64,000 bases of DNA from Methylobacteriaceae bacterium (GCA_020638135.1 JACKJE010000003.1:62001-126000); one strand, 5' to 3'. Positions 10,049 through 19,656 are shown, numbered from the stretch's first letter. Translations and numbers: made by a program. Notes: generated by a model from the letters alone, not told the origin.

Positions 10049-11428
10049 ATGCCCGCCGCAACGCTCGCCTTCCGCCCGCCGGCCCCGACGCCGCGCGAAA
10101 CGCCGCTCGGCCTGATCGGCATGATCACGACGCTGCGCCGCAATCCAATCGAGATCTGGACGCGTCGACACTACGAGGAGCCCGTGCTGGTCGGCCGCTC
10201 GGTGCTGGGCGAACGCGCGGTCGTCAGCGATCCCGAAGGCGTGCGGCGCATCTTCCTCGACAATGTCGCCAATTACCGCAAGGACGATCTGCAACTGCGC
10301 GTGCTCAAGCCCGGCCTCGGCGAGGGCCTGCTGACGGCGGAGGGCGAGAACTGGCGCGCGCAGCGCCGTTCGCTCGCGCCGCTGTTCACGCCGCGCCAGG
10401 TCTCCGCCTTCGCCGAAGCCATGGCCGCCTCGACCCGTGAAGGCGTCGCGCGCTTTTCCCGGCGCCGCCCCGGCCAGCGCGTCGACATGCATGAGGAAAT
10501 GTCGCGGCTGACGCTGGAAATTCTCGAACACACCTTGTTCTCGCGAGGCCTCGGCCGCGACACCGGCGAGTTCCAGAGCGCCGTGAACCGCTATTTCAAC
10601 ACGGTCGGCCGCCTCGATCCCTTCGACCTGCTCGGCCTGCCGAAATTCCTGCCGCGCCTCGGCCGCCTGCGCGGACAGGCGACGCTCGAATGGTTCGCGC
10701 GCGCCGTCGACGACATCATCGCCGCACGCCGCAAGCTGATCGCGGAAGGCGGCGCCGCGCCGCGCGACATCCTCACGCTTCTGCTCGAGGCGCAGGATCC
10801 CGAGACCGGCCGCGGCATGAAGGAAGAGGACCTGCGCTCCAACATCGTCACCTTCATCGGCGCGGGCCATGAGACAACCGCCAATGCGCTGACATGGACC
10901 TTCTACCTTCTGTCGCAGGCGCCCGACTGGCGCGCCGAGGTCGAGGTGGAGGCCGATACGCAACTGAACGCCGGTCCGATCGAGGAGTTGGCCGATCGTA
11001 TGCCGGTGACAAAGGCGGTTCTCGAAGAATCGCTGCGCCTCTATCCGCCGGCGGCCTTCCTCAGCCGCGCGGCCATCGCTGACGACATCGTCTGCGGCAA
11101 GAAGATCAGCGCCGGATCGGTGGTGACGGTCTCGCCCTTCCTCCTGCATCGCCACAAGACCCTGTGGGAGAGGCCCGACGAGTTCGATCCCGCGCGATTC
11201 CTCGGCGCCAATCGCGAGAAAATCGATCGCTTCGCCTACATTCCCTTCGGCGCCGGCCCGCGCGTCTGCATCGGCATGGGCTTTGCCATCCAGGAGGCGA
11301 TCATCGTGCTCGCCCACCTCACGCGCGCTTTCCGTTTCGATCTCGCGCCCGGCCACGTCGTGCGACCTGTCCAGCGCATCACACTGCGGCCGCAGGGCGG
11401 CATGCCGATGCTGGTCACGCCGCGCTAG
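10049..11428 (+). CDS. cytochrome P450
   Basis: A 459-residue P450 monooxygenase. The I-helix oxygen-activation motif GAGHETT, the ExxR motif in EESLRLYPPAA and the heme-cysteine loop FGAGPRVCIG (C407) are all intact. It resembles the CYP102/CYP4-like soluble class more than camphor-type P450s, because it has the FGAGPRVCIG wording and no membrane anchor. It needs separate ferredoxin and reductase partners, which are not encoded nearby. Start ATG 10049 has GAAGG seven bases upstream; the in-frame ATG at 9986 overlaps no better signal. The substrate is unknown. Confidence 0.92.
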   Translation: MPAATLAFRPPAPTPRETPLGLIGMITTLRRNPIEIWTRRHYEEPVLVGRSVLGERAVVSDPEGVRRIFLDNVANYRKDDLQLRVLKPGLGEGLLTAEGENWRAQRRSLAPLFTPRQVSAFAEAMAASTREGVARFSRRRPGQRVDMHEEMSRLTLEILEHTLFSRGLGRDTGEFQSAVNRYFNTVGRLDPFDLLGLPKFLPRLGRLRGQATLEWFARAVDDIIAARRKLIAEGGAAPRDILTLLLEAQDPETGRGMKEEDLRSNIVTFIGAGHETTANALTWTFYLLSQAPDWRAEVEVEADTQLNAGPIEELADRMPVTKAVLEESLRLYPPAAFLSRAAIADDIVCGKKISAGSVVTVSPFLLHRHKTLWERPDEFDPARFLGANREKIDRFAYIPFGAGPRVCIGMGFAIQEAIIVLAHLTRAFRFDLAPGHVVRPVQRITLRPQGGMPMLVTPR

Positions 11429-11473
11429 CGCGACGCCGTCGCAAGATCGGCCGGCTTGCGCTATGAACGCGCA

Positions 11474-12367
11474 ATGCAGGGTCCAATCTCGCAAATCTGG
11501 AAGTCGGCGGCGAAGCCGCGCCGCCTCAATCTCGGCGGGCGCGAGGTCGAATCCTTCGGCCTGGCGACGGACTTCTGGTCGGATTTCGCGCATCGCAGCC
11601 TTACCGTCAGCTGGCCGGTCTTCTTCCTGGGAGCGACGCTCGCCTTTCTCTCGCTCAATTGCGTGTTCGCGACCGTCTATTCGTTCGGCGACAAGCCGAT
11701 CGCCAATGCCGACGGCAATTTCCTTCCCTACCTCTTCTTCAGCATCCAGACGCTCACGACGGTCGGCTACGGCGGCATGTATCCGCAATCGACCTACGGG
11801 CATGTCGTCGCCAGCGTCGAACTGTACACGGGCGTCTTCACTACCGCGCTTCTGACGGGCGTCATCTTCTACCGTTTCTCCCGTCCCCGCGCGCGCATCA
11901 TGTTCGCAGAGCGCGCCGTGGTCAGCATGCACGACGGCAGGCGCAGCCTGATGTTGCGCGCCGCCAACGAACGGCTGAACGCGATTTCCGCGCCGCTGGC
12001 CAAGGTGTGGCTCTCGACCACGATCCAGACCGCCGAAGGCGCGCCGTTCCGGCGCTTTGTCGAACTGCCGCTCCTGCGCGCGCAATCGCCGCTGTTCGTG
12101 TTGAGCTGGACGATCATTCACGTGATCGACGAGACGAGCCCGCTGTATGGGATCGACGACGCCGCGCTTCACGCGTTGCAGGGCTCGATCCTCGTGATGA
12201 TCGAAGGCTTCGACGAGGCCGCCGCGCAAACCGTGCGCGCGCGCAGGACCTATCTCGCGCCCGACATCTCCTTCGGCCATCGTTATGTCGACGTGCTCGA
12301 GCCGAGCGACAACGACCGTGTACGCGTCAATTACGCAAAGTTTCACTTGACCGAGCCGGACGGCTGA
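11474..12367 (+). CDS. KirBac-type inward-rectifier potassium channel
   Basis: A 297-residue channel protein. The selectivity filter TTVGYGG is at 95-101, flanked by two membrane helices (about 45-70 and 107-133). The remaining 160 residues form the cytoplasmic immunoglobulin-like C-terminal domain typical of Kir/KirBac channels. It should form a homotetramer in the inner membrane conducting K+. The start is set at ATG 11474; a TTG 18 bases upstream is also in frame. It follows the P450 by 45 bases and is followed by the glutamate-synthase-like gene, so a loose operon is possible. Confidence 0.92.
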   Translation: MQGPISQIWKSAAKPRRLNLGGREVESFGLATDFWSDFAHRSLTVSWPVFFLGATLAFLSLNCVFATVYSFGDKPIANADGNFLPYLFFSIQTLTTVGYGGMYPQSTYGHVVASVELYTGVFTTALLTGVIFYRFSRPRARIMFAERAVVSMHDGRRSLMLRAANERLNAISAPLAKVWLSTTIQTAEGAPFRRFVELPLLRAQSPLFVLSWTIIHVIDETSPLYGIDDAALHALQGSILVMIEGFDEAAAQTVRARRTYLAPDISFGHRYVDVLEPSDNDRVRVNYAKFHLTEPDG

Positions 12368-12434
12368 CGCAACGGCGCGCCGTTTGATCCGCCCGGCATT
12401 GAGCGGCGGCCCCGCGGGCTGCGGTGGAGGGGAT

Positions 12435-14054
12435 ATGGACAGGCTCAGACTGGCATTCGCGTGGCGCTACCTGCCCCTCACGCTCTCGATCCTCGCCGCG
12501 CCCTTCTTCTTCACGGCGGCCATGGCCGCGCCGATCTTCGGCGGCCTGTTCAAGCTTCTGGCGCTCCTCCTCGCCGCGCTCGCCATTCTCGGCCTGCGCG
12601 ATCTCATGCAGACGCGCCACGCGATCCTGCGCAGCCATCCGATCACGGGCCATCTGCGCTTCCTGCTCGAGGAAGTGCGGCCGGAAATCCGGCAATATTT
12701 CTTCGAAGACGACAAGAGTGGCGCACCGTTCTCGCGCGACAAGCGCGCACTCGTCTACCAGCGCGCCAAGGGCGAACTCGACAAGCGCCCGTTCGGCACG
12801 GAGCTGGACGTCTATGCCGAAGGTTTCGAATTCGTGCGCCATTCCATTGCGCCGACCGCGCCGAGCGAAGAGCCGCATCGCGTGAAGATCGGCGTCGATC
12901 GCGCAAAGCCTTATTCGGCCTCGATTCTCAACATATCCGCGATGAGCTTCGGCGCGCTCAGCGCCAACGCCATCCGAGCGCTCAACGCCGGCGCCAAACG
13001 CGGCGGATTCGCGCATGACACGGGCGAAGGCGGAGTGAGCGCCTACCATCGCGAAAACGGCGGCGATCTCATCTGGGAAGTCGGCTCAGGCTATTTCGGC
13101 TGTCGCGGCGCGGACGGCCGCTTCTCGCCGGACCTGTTCGCAAAGGCCGCATCCGATCCGCAGATCAGGATGGTCGAACTGAAATTGAGCCAGGGCGCCA
13201 AGCCCGGCCACGGCGGCGTGCTGCCCGCCGCCAAACTGACCCCGGAAATCGCCGCCATCCGCGGCGTGCCGCTCGGCGTCGACTGCGTCTCGCCCGCACG
13301 CCATTCGGCCTTTTCAACGCCGATCGAGCTCGTCCGCTTCATCGACGAGATGCGCCGTCTCTCCGGCGGCAAGCCTGCGGGCTTCAAGCTCTGCATCGGC
13401 CAGCCCTCGGAATTTCTGGCGATCTGCAAGGCCATGCTGGAGACGGGCCTGACCCCCGATTTCATCGTCGTCGACGGCAAGGAGGGCGGCACCGGCGCCG
13501 CGCCGCTCGAATTCATGGACCATCTCGGCATGCCGCTGCGCGAGGGCCTGAGCTTCGTGCACAACGCGCTCGTCGGCGCCGGTTTGCGCGAGAAGGTCCG
13601 CATCGGCGTCGCCGGCAAGATCGTCAGCGCCTTCGACATCGCGCGCGCCATGGCGCTCGGCGCCGACTGGTGCAATGCCGCGCGCGGCTTCATGTTCGCG
13701 CTCGGCTGCATCCAGTCGCAATCCTGCCACAGCGACAGATGTCCGACCGGCGTCGCCACGCAGGACCCTAACCGCATGCGCGCGCTCGTCGTCGCCGACA
13801 AGGCCGAGCGCGTCTATCGCTTCCATCGCTCGACGCTGATGACGCTCGCCGAACTGACCGCGGCCGCCGGCCTCGACCACCCCAGCGAATTCACGGCCGC
13901 GCATTTCGCGCGACGGGTCTCGCCGCGCGAGATCGTCGGCTTCGAGGAGCTTTACCGTCCGCTCGCGCCGGGCGCGTTGCTCGCTGGTGCGGACGACCCG
14001 CGTTTCGCCGACGCGTGGCGGCGCGCACGGCCGGACAGGTTTGCGCCTGCCTGA
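12435..14054 (+). CDS. membrane-anchored FMN-binding glutamate synthase family protein
   Basis: A 539-residue protein with two hydrophobic helices near the N-terminus (about 12-30 and 33-52) followed by the FMN-binding domain of glutamate synthase large subunit (GltS/ArCOG type). VDGKEGGTGAAP is the phosphate-binding region, and CIQSQSCHSDRCPTG supplies the three cysteines of a [3Fe-4S] cluster. It lacks the glutaminase and GXGXG domains of GltB, so it is one of the stand-alone relatives of unknown substrate. Start ATG 12435 has GGAGGGG immediately upstream. Its 3' side is a repeat element. Confidence 0.88.
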   Translation: MDRLRLAFAWRYLPLTLSILAAPFFFTAAMAAPIFGGLFKLLALLLAALAILGLRDLMQTRHAILRSHPITGHLRFLLEEVRPEIRQYFFEDDKSGAPFSRDKRALVYQRAKGELDKRPFGTELDVYAEGFEFVRHSIAPTAPSEEPHRVKIGVDRAKPYSASILNISAMSFGALSANAIRALNAGAKRGGFAHDTGEGGVSAYHRENGGDLIWEVGSGYFGCRGADGRFSPDLFAKAASDPQIRMVELKLSQGAKPGHGGVLPAAKLTPEIAAIRGVPLGVDCVSPARHSAFSTPIELVRFIDEMRRLSGGKPAGFKLCIGQPSEFLAICKAMLETGLTPDFIVVDGKEGGTGAAPLEFMDHLGMPLREGLSFVHNALVGAGLREKVRIGVAGKIVSAFDIARAMALGADWCNAARGFMFALGCIQSQSCHSDRCPTGVATQDPNRMRALVVADKAERVYRFHRSTLMTLAELTAAAGLDHPSEFTAAHFARRVSPREIVGFEELYRPLAPGALLAGADDPRFADAWRRARPDRFAPA

Positions 14055-14093
14055 GGCTCAGAGTCTGGCCGGAAATTCGCTGCCGATCCAAAT

Positions 14094-14279
14094 CCCTCAT
14101 GCTGAGGAGCGATGCGGAGCATCGCGTCTCGAAGCATGATCCAGTGTTTCGAGCCTCGGCCACCCTTCGAGACGCGCCACCCAAGTCGGGCTTGCCCGAC
14201 TTGGGCATTTCATGTCGATCTCGGGCAAGCCCGAGATCGATGGCGCTCCTCAGGATGAAGGTCCGAGTTTTCGGTCAGG
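14094..14279 (-). repeat. structured intergenic repeat, copy 1
   Basis: About 186 bases with outer ends CTGAGGAGC (from 14102) and GCTCCTCAG (to about 14253). Internal hairpins include CCCAAGTCGGG with CCCGACTTGGG and CGATCTCGGG with CCCGAGATCG. Compared as reverse complement, it matches the element at 34336-34516 over its whole length, including the flank CTGACCGAA..CTCGGACC. It lies between convergent genes and could act as a bidirectional terminator. Confidence 0.8.
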
Positions 14280-14282
14280 CTC

Positions 14283-14969
14283 TCAGGGCGCGCCGTACAT
14301 CTTGAGGAAGACGCCCACGGCCGCATCCACGGTCGCCTGGATTTCCGCGCGCGGCGGCTTCGGCTGGGCGGCAAACAGCATCTTCTTGAACAGAACGCCC
14401 TGCGCGAGATTGAAGAATTGCTCGGCCGCGATCTCGAAATCGTCGATGACGAGTTCGCCCCTTGCCGCGCGGCGTTCGAGAAAGGCTGCGAAGCGGCGAT
14501 GGCCGTATTGCGGCCCGGCCTCATAGAAGGCGCGCCCGATCTCCGGAAATTTCGGCGCGACCGCCGCCACGATCCGCGTCTGGGCGATATGGGCGGGCTC
14601 GAGGACCAGATCCATCAGCGCAAAGCCGATGCGCGGCAGAACCAGTTCGATCGGACCCTCGGGATCGTCGTAGATCGAGAGCTGTTCGGCCTGCTGGCGC
14701 TTGTCCTCGCGGATCACGGCGGCGAACAGCGCGTCCTTGGATGGAAAATGGGAATAGACCGTGCCCTTCGAGACGCCGGCCTCGCGCGTGATGTCGTTCA
14801 TCGACGCCGCGTCGAAGCCGTTCGCCAGAAACACCTTCCGGGCCCCGTCGAGAATCTGGCGCGCCTTGGCGTTGTCGCCGCCGCCGCTCGTCCCGGCGGC
14901 CTCGCCGGTCTGCGACGGCTCCGTCTGGGCCTCCTCCAGGCCGGGATTATATTGGCGCTCGAAGTTCAT
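14283..14969 (-). CDS. TetR/AcrR family repressor of the adjacent efflux pair
   Basis: A 228-residue regulator. After a disordered 30-residue N-terminus, the TetR DNA-binding domain spans about 36-82, with helix-turn-helix ASMNDITREAGVSKGTVYSHF. A C-terminal AefR-like/AcrR ligand domain follows. It is divergent from the EmrA/EmrB-type genes at 15118 and 16265. Two matching 15-base dyads lie in the 148-base intergenic region, so it very probably represses itself and the pump and releases on binding a toxic ligand. The inducer cannot be deduced. Confidence 0.9.
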   Translation of the reverse strand: MNFERQYNPGLEEAQTEPSQTGEAAGTSGGGDNAKARQILDGARKVFLANGFDAASMNDITREAGVSKGTVYSHFPSKDALFAAVIREDKRQQAEQLSIYDDPEGPIELVLPRIGFALMDLVLEPAHIAQTRIVAAVAPKFPEIGRAFYEAGPQYGHRRFAAFLERRAARGELVIDDFEIAAEQFFNLAQGVLFKKMLFAAQPKPPRAEIQATVDAAVGVFLKMYGAP

Positions 14970-14977
14970 TCTTTCCG

Positions 14978-14992
14978 ACTGAACGGTTCGGT
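14978..14992. promoter_or_regulatory. TetR operator, site 1
   Basis: ACTGAACGGTTCGGT, a 15-base dyad about an odd centre with one mismatch. It shares the 12-mer GAACGGTTCGGT (in reverse complement) with site 2. It lies 8 bases from the TetR start codon. Confidence 0.7.
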
Positions 14993-15033
14993 CAGGCTTG
15001 AAATAGGCGCACGTCGCATGCTAGTCAAGATCG

Positions 15034-15048
15034 ACCGAACCGTTCGGT
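15034..15048. promoter_or_regulatory. TetR operator, site 2
   Basis: ACCGAACCGTTCGGT, a perfect 15-base dyad apart from the centre base. It is 56 bases from site 1 and on the efflux-gene side of the divergent region. Confidence 0.75.
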
Positions 15049-15117
15049 TCGAGACTCAGCGACGGGCAGGGCCGCTGCAGTTTTATTTACATTGTTGGTC
15101 CAACATACGAACTGCAC

Positions 15118-16260
15118 ATGACCGAGCAAATTCCAAAGGAGAGGTTCGAGCGACTGGCCGACCCGGTCGCCGCGACCGTCGCCCCTGCCGAACCCGTCCG
15201 CGAAACCACGCCCGCCGCGCCCGGCGGCGCGCGCCGCAAGGTCGTCGCGATTCTCGCATCCGCCGCCCTGCTCGCCGGCCTCTGGTACGGCTATCGCTAC
15301 GTGACGGAAGGCCGGTTCATCGTCGCGACCGACGACGCTTATGTGAAGGCGGATGTTGCGACCATCTCGGCCAAGGTCGGCGGCAATCTCGTCGGCGTCC
15401 CGGTCGTCGACAACCAGAAGGTGAAGGCGGGCGACATTCTCGTCCAGATCGATCCCGGCGACTACAAGCTCGCGATGGCCGCAGCCGCGCGCCGCATCGA
15501 CACGCAGACCGCGACCATCGCCCGCATCGACGCGCAGCGCGTCGGCCAGGAGGCGGCCGTCGGACAGGCGCGCGCCCAGCTGACGGCGGCGCAGGCGGAC
15601 CAGGCGCGCGCGGCTTCAGAATTCGAGCGCGTCGTACAACTCGTAGAAAAGAAATTCGCCACGCCGCAGCGTCTCGACCTCGCTCGCGCCGACCGTGACC
15701 GCACGACGGCCGCCGTCGCCGGCGCCACTGCGGCCGTCGCCGCCGCTGAAGCGGCGCTGGCGGTCATCGCCGCGCAGGAGACCGAGGCCGACCGCATGCG
15801 CGACGAATTGCGCGTCGCGCACGACAAGACGAAGCGCGACCTCGACTTCACAACCGTGCGCGCGCCCTTCGATGGCGTGGTCGGCAATCGCGCCGCGCAA
15901 CTGGGCGCGCTGGTCGCGCCGGGAACGCGCCTGATGTCGCTCATCCCGCTCGACACGGTCTATGTCGAGGCCAATTTCAAGGAAACGCAGCTCGGCGGCC
16001 TGAAGCCCGGCCAGAAGGCCCTGCTCGTCGTCGACGCCTACGCGAAACACAACATCGAAGGGGTCGTCGAAAGCGTCGCGCCTGCGTCGGGCGCGCAATA
16101 TTCGATGCTGCCGCCCGAAAACGCGACCGGCAATTTCACAAAGATCGTGCAGCGCGTGCCCGTGCGCATCCGCGTACCGGCCGAGGTCGCGAAATCCGGC
16201 CGTCTGCGGCCGGGCATGTCGGTCGTCGTCGACGTCGACACGCGCACGTCCCAGCACTGA
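15118..16260 (+). CDS. HlyD/EmrA-type membrane fusion protein
   Basis: A 380-residue periplasmic adaptor: a cytoplasmic tail of about 40 residues, one membrane helix (41-58), the conserved DDAYVKADVATISAKVGG opening of the lipoyl/barrel-sandwich domain, a long alpha-hairpin (about 120-240) and a closing half with RAPFDGVVGNRAAQLG. It would link the 14-helix pump encoded next (gap 4 bases) to an outer-membrane channel. No TolC-like gene is in the window. Regulation is by the divergent TetR protein through the dyads at 14978 and 15034. Confidence 0.92.
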   Translation: MTEQIPKERFERLADPVAATVAPAEPVRETTPAAPGGARRKVVAILASAALLAGLWYGYRYVTEGRFIVATDDAYVKADVATISAKVGGNLVGVPVVDNQKVKAGDILVQIDPGDYKLAMAAAARRIDTQTATIARIDAQRVGQEAAVGQARAQLTAAQADQARAASEFERVVQLVEKKFATPQRLDLARADRDRTTAAVAGATAAVAAAEAALAVIAAQETEADRMRDELRVAHDKTKRDLDFTTVRAPFDGVVGNRAAQLGALVAPGTRLMSLIPLDTVYVEANFKETQLGGLKPGQKALLVVDAYAKHNIEGVVESVAPASGAQYSMLPPENATGNFTKIVQRVPVRIRVPAEVAKSGRLRPGMSVVVDVDTRTSQH

Positions 16261-16264
16261 CGCC

Positions 16265-17851
16265 ATGTCGGCCGTCGTCTCCGCGCACGGTCCGGCGACG
16301 GCCTATTCCATGCCCGAGCAGCGGTTCGACGCCAAGCGCGTCATCGCCTTCGTCGGCATGGTCTTCGGCATGTTCATGTCGATCCTCGACATCCAGATCG
16401 TCTCCGCCTCGCTCGCGGAAATCCAGGCGGGCCTGTCGGCCGGCGCGGACGAAGTCACCTGGGTGCAGACGAGCTACCTGATCGCCGAAGTCATCATGAT
16501 CCCGCTCTCGGGATATCTGTCGCGCGTCTTCTCGACGCGGGTCGTCTTCACCTTCTGCGCCGGCGGCTTCACGCTGACGAGTTTCCTGTGCGCGCAGTCG
16601 ACGTCGATCGAACAGATGATCTTCTTCCGCACGCTGCAGGGCTTCATCGGCGGCGGCATGATCCCGACGGTCTTCGCCAGCGCCTTCACGGTCTTCCCGC
16701 CGGAAAAGCGCATCATCATCCAGCCGCTCATCGGCCTCGTGGCGACGCTCGCGCCCACGGTCGGACCGACCGCGGGCGGCTATCTCACCGATGTCTTCTC
16801 CTGGCACTGGCTGTTTCTCGTCAACATCATTCCCGGAATCGGCGTGACGCTGATCTCGTGGTTCCTGATCGATTTCGACGAACCGAACCTCAAGCTGCTC
16901 GAAGGCTTCGACTGGACCGGCCTGATCTCCATGGCCGTCTTTCTCGGCTCGCTCGAATATGTGCTCGAGGAAGGCCCTTCGAAGAACTGGTTCGAGGAAA
17001 GCGCGATCGTCTACGCGTCCTTCGCGTCGCTGCTCGGTGCCTGCATCTTCTTCTGGCGTTCCTACGTGTCGAAAAATCCCGTCGTCGATCTCAAGATCCG
17101 CAACGGCAGTTTCTGGGCCGGCAGCACCTTCTCCTTCGTGCTCGGCATCGGCCTGTACGGGCTCACCTACATCTATCCTGTCTATCTCGCGCGCGTGCGC
17201 GGCGACACGGCCTTGCAGATCGGCGAGACCATGTTCGTGACCGGCATGACGCAGATGCTGTCGGCGCCGTTGATCGGCCGCGTGATGACGCGCGTCGACG
17301 CGCGCATCCTGCTCTCGATCGGCTTCGCCAATTTCGCGATCTCTTGCTGGCTGATGAGCTATGTGACGAAGGACTGGGATTTCTGGGAAATGTTCATTCC
17401 CCAGATATTCCGCGGCTCGTCGCTGATGCTGTGCATGATCCCGATCAATTCCGTCGCCATGGGCACGCTCGCGCCGCACGAGATGAAGAATGCCTCGGGC
17501 CTCTTCAATCTCACGCGCAATCTCGGCGGCGCGTTCGGCCTCGCGATCATCAACACCTTCATCAACAATCGCTGGGACCTGCATCTCACGCGCCTGCGCG
17601 AACAGGTGACATGGACCTCCGAGCGCGCGCAGCAGTGGATGTCGACGCTGACCGGCGCCTATGCCCCGATGGGTTCGGACGCCAATGTCGCCGCTCTGAA
17701 GAAGCTGATGGGTTTCGTGCGTCGCGAGGCGCTCGTCATGGCGCTCGCCGACGTCTTTCTGCTGATCGCCATCATTTTCGCGGCGATGCTGCTGTTCGTG
17801 CCCTTCGTGCGGCGCCCGCCCAATCTCGGCATGGGCGGCGACAGCCACTGA
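16265..17851 (+). CDS. DHA2 family (EmrB-type) multidrug efflux pump
   Basis: A 528-residue major facilitator protein with 14 predicted membrane helices. The first-helix DxQI signature (SILDIQIVSASLAEIQ) and the TSYLIAEVIMIPLSGYL motif are those of the drug:H+ antiporter-2 family. It exports hydrophobic compounds in exchange for protons, with the adaptor encoded 4 bases upstream. A second, distinct pair at 60884-63600 has a different regulator. The gene converges on the coiled-coil gene at 17873. Confidence 0.93.
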   Translation: MSAVVSAHGPATAYSMPEQRFDAKRVIAFVGMVFGMFMSILDIQIVSASLAEIQAGLSAGADEVTWVQTSYLIAEVIMIPLSGYLSRVFSTRVVFTFCAGGFTLTSFLCAQSTSIEQMIFFRTLQGFIGGGMIPTVFASAFTVFPPEKRIIIQPLIGLVATLAPTVGPTAGGYLTDVFSWHWLFLVNIIPGIGVTLISWFLIDFDEPNLKLLEGFDWTGLISMAVFLGSLEYVLEEGPSKNWFEESAIVYASFASLLGACIFFWRSYVSKNPVVDLKIRNGSFWAGSTFSFVLGIGLYGLTYIYPVYLARVRGDTALQIGETMFVTGMTQMLSAPLIGRVMTRVDARILLSIGFANFAISCWLMSYVTKDWDFWEMFIPQIFRGSSLMLCMIPINSVAMGTLAPHEMKNASGLFNLTRNLGGAFGLAIINTFINNRWDLHLTRLREQVTWTSERAQQWMSTLTGAYAPMGSDANVAALKKLMGFVRREALVMALADVFLLIAIIFAAMLLFVPFVRRPPNLGMGGDSH

Positions 17852-17872
17852 CGGCCACGCGCGGCGCAGACC

Positions 17873-18955
17873 CTACTGCGGCTTGCGCGTCTCGCTTTCG
17901 GGGCCCATGCGCGCGACGCGCGCGCCGATGTCGACGATCGCCTCGCGCAATTGCGCCATCTCCGCATCGCCGCCGCGCGCCTCGCGCGCCGCCGCCAGCG
18001 CGCCGGTCAGGCGCGCGATCTCGGCGCGCAATTCTTCGGCCCGGTCGGCCGCCGAACGGCTGGCGTTCTTGGCGTCGTCGCGCGCGGCCGCGAGGCGCTG
18101 CTGCAAATCGTCGGCCTCGCCTCTCGCCTGCCCGAGCGCTTGCACCGCCGCGTCGCGCGCCCGCTCCGCCTGTCGTTGCGTCTCGCGCGCCGCATCGAGA
18201 TCGGCGCGCGCCTTTTCCACTTCGGCCTGCATCTGCGAAATGCGCTCGCGCTCGGCCTCGAAACGACCCTGCGCCGCCTGCGTCATCTGCTCGGCCGAGC
18301 GCATGTCCTTGCGGAGCATGTCGCGTTCTTCCATCAGCCCCTGCGCGCGCTCGGTCTCGTTGCGCGCCGTACGGGCATGCGCCTCGATCCCGGCTTCGAG
18401 GCTCTGGAGCCGCGCCGAAAGCCCCTCCTGCCTGGTCTCGAGCGCCACAATCGCGACACGCCGGTCTTCCGCGAGGCTCTGCAAGTCTTCGTGCGCCGCC
18501 GACAGCGCATCGTGCTGCGCGCGAATCGCCTGATGCAGGCCGGTCGCGTCATTCAGTTCGACGATCAGCGCGCTGCGCTCCCCATTGGCTTCGGCGAGTT
18601 CGCGCACGGTCGTGTCGTGCCGGACGTTGAGATCGGCGTGCTCGCCGCGCAGCTTTGTCAGGTCGTTCTGCAATCCCACGATTTCGGTCGCGCGGCGTCC
18701 GAGTTCGACGAGTTCCTGCGCCTGCGTTTCCGCCTGCGCCTCCATACGCTGCTCCAGCCGGCGCTTCTCGGCCGCGAATTCGGCGCGCAACAGATCGCGC
18801 TCGGCGACCACCTCGTCCATCGACAGCGGCATCAGCATTTCGAGGCGCCGGCGGGTGAGCCGCAGGGCCCTGCGCCAGAAGGCCGGCAGCAGCAGCAGCG
18901 CCAGCAGCCCGGCCGACAGCGCGCCGAGCATGAAAATCATGATCTGTTCGATCAA
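17873..18955 (-). CDS. membrane-anchored coiled-coil protein, function unknown
   Basis: A 360-residue protein with one N-terminal membrane helix (about residues 6-24, MLGALSAGLLALLLLPAF) and then almost unbroken heptad repeat rich in Ala, Glu, Arg and Gln from about 50 to 335. The composition and shape suggest a rod-like inner-membrane protein with a cytoplasmic coiled coil. I cannot assign a family. It is the last gene of a minus-strand run (CysQ, EipA, this gene) but is separated from EipA by 125 bases. Confidence 0.75.
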   Translation of the reverse strand: MIEQIMIFMLGALSAGLLALLLLPAFWRRALRLTRRRLEMLMPLSMDEVVAERDLLRAEFAAEKRRLEQRMEAQAETQAQELVELGRRATEIVGLQNDLTKLRGEHADLNVRHDTTVRELAEANGERSALIVELNDATGLHQAIRAQHDALSAAHEDLQSLAEDRRVAIVALETRQEGLSARLQSLEAGIEAHARTARNETERAQGLMEERDMLRKDMRSAEQMTQAAQGRFEAERERISQMQAEVEKARADLDAARETQRQAERARDAAVQALGQARGEADDLQQRLAAARDDAKNASRSAADRAEELRAEIARLTGALAAAREARGGDAEMAQLREAIVDIGARVARMGPESETRKPQ

Positions 18956-19080
18956 AACGGCAACGTCCCAGCCGACCGAAAACGCGCGACCATGCCACGA
19001 GGCCGGCGCGCAGGTAAAGCGTCACCGCGCACGCTTCGACCGCATCGACCGCGCCGCCGGCAAGCGGCGAAAACGCCGGA

Positions 19081-19656
19081 TCAGAGGGGATTCCAGGTCG
19101 AGGTCGGCGTGAACTTGAGATAGCCGAGATTGAGGCCGAGCCGCGCGCCGACGCCCGAGCGGATCGGCACGACGACGACCTGATCGGCCGTCAGCGCCGT
19201 GAAGCCGAAGCCGCCGACGAGATAGGCGGAGCCGTCGAGCCCGCCGAAGCGGCGATAGATGCCCTCGACCGCCGGCAGATTGTAGACCAGCATCATCGTC
19301 CGGTCGCCGTCGGCGCCGACGTCGAAGCCGATCGACGGCCCTTGCCAGTAGACCTTCCGGTCGCCCGCGTTGCGCGTATACATCTGGCCTTCGCCGTAGC
19401 GCAGGCCGCCGATGAAGGCGCCGGAGCCTTCCTGGCCGAGGATATAGGCGTTCGGCCGGCCCCAGCGCTTCGTCGCCTTTTCGATTCCCTGAGCGAGGCC
19501 GCGCGAAACCGATCCGAAGAAGCGGTGGCCATTGTCGATGATCTCGTTGGAGGAGAACTGGCCGGGCCGGTCGCGCCCGAAGGCGAACGTGGGCGTGGCC
19601 GCCGCGGCGGCGGCGCCGATCGTTTGAATCAGAATATCGCGACGTGTCCTCGTCAT
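19081..19656 (-). CDS. eipA: EipA-like DUF1134 envelope protein
   Basis: A 191-residue exported protein. The N-terminus TRTRRDILIQTIG followed by an alanine-rich stretch is a signal peptide with twin arginines. The mature domain matches DUF1134, the family of Brucella EipA, a periplasmic protein required for envelope integrity. Family wording includes GQFSSNEIIDNGHRFFGSVS and the GADGDRTMMLVYNLP segment. It probably acts in the periplasm; a Tat route is possible but the hydrophobic stretch is weak. Flanked by 160 bases upstream with no clear promoter. Confidence 0.85.
   Translation of the reverse strand: MTRTRRDILIQTIGAAAAAATPTFAFGRDRPGQFSSNEIIDNGHRFFGSVSRGLAQGIEKATKRWGRPNAYILGQEGSGAFIGGLRYGEGQMYTRNAGDRKVYWQGPSIGFDVGADGDRTMMLVYNLPAVEGIYRRFGGLDGSAYLVGGFGFTALTADQVVVVPIRSGVGARLGLNLGYLKFTPTSTWNPL

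Noticed and set aside
9602..12346. A 914-codon open frame on the minus strand opposite the P450 and potassium-channel genes
   Set aside because: Composition is dominated by Arg, Ala, Gly and Asp with no family features. It is the usual antisense shadow in high-GC DNA, while the plus strand holds motif-complete genes.
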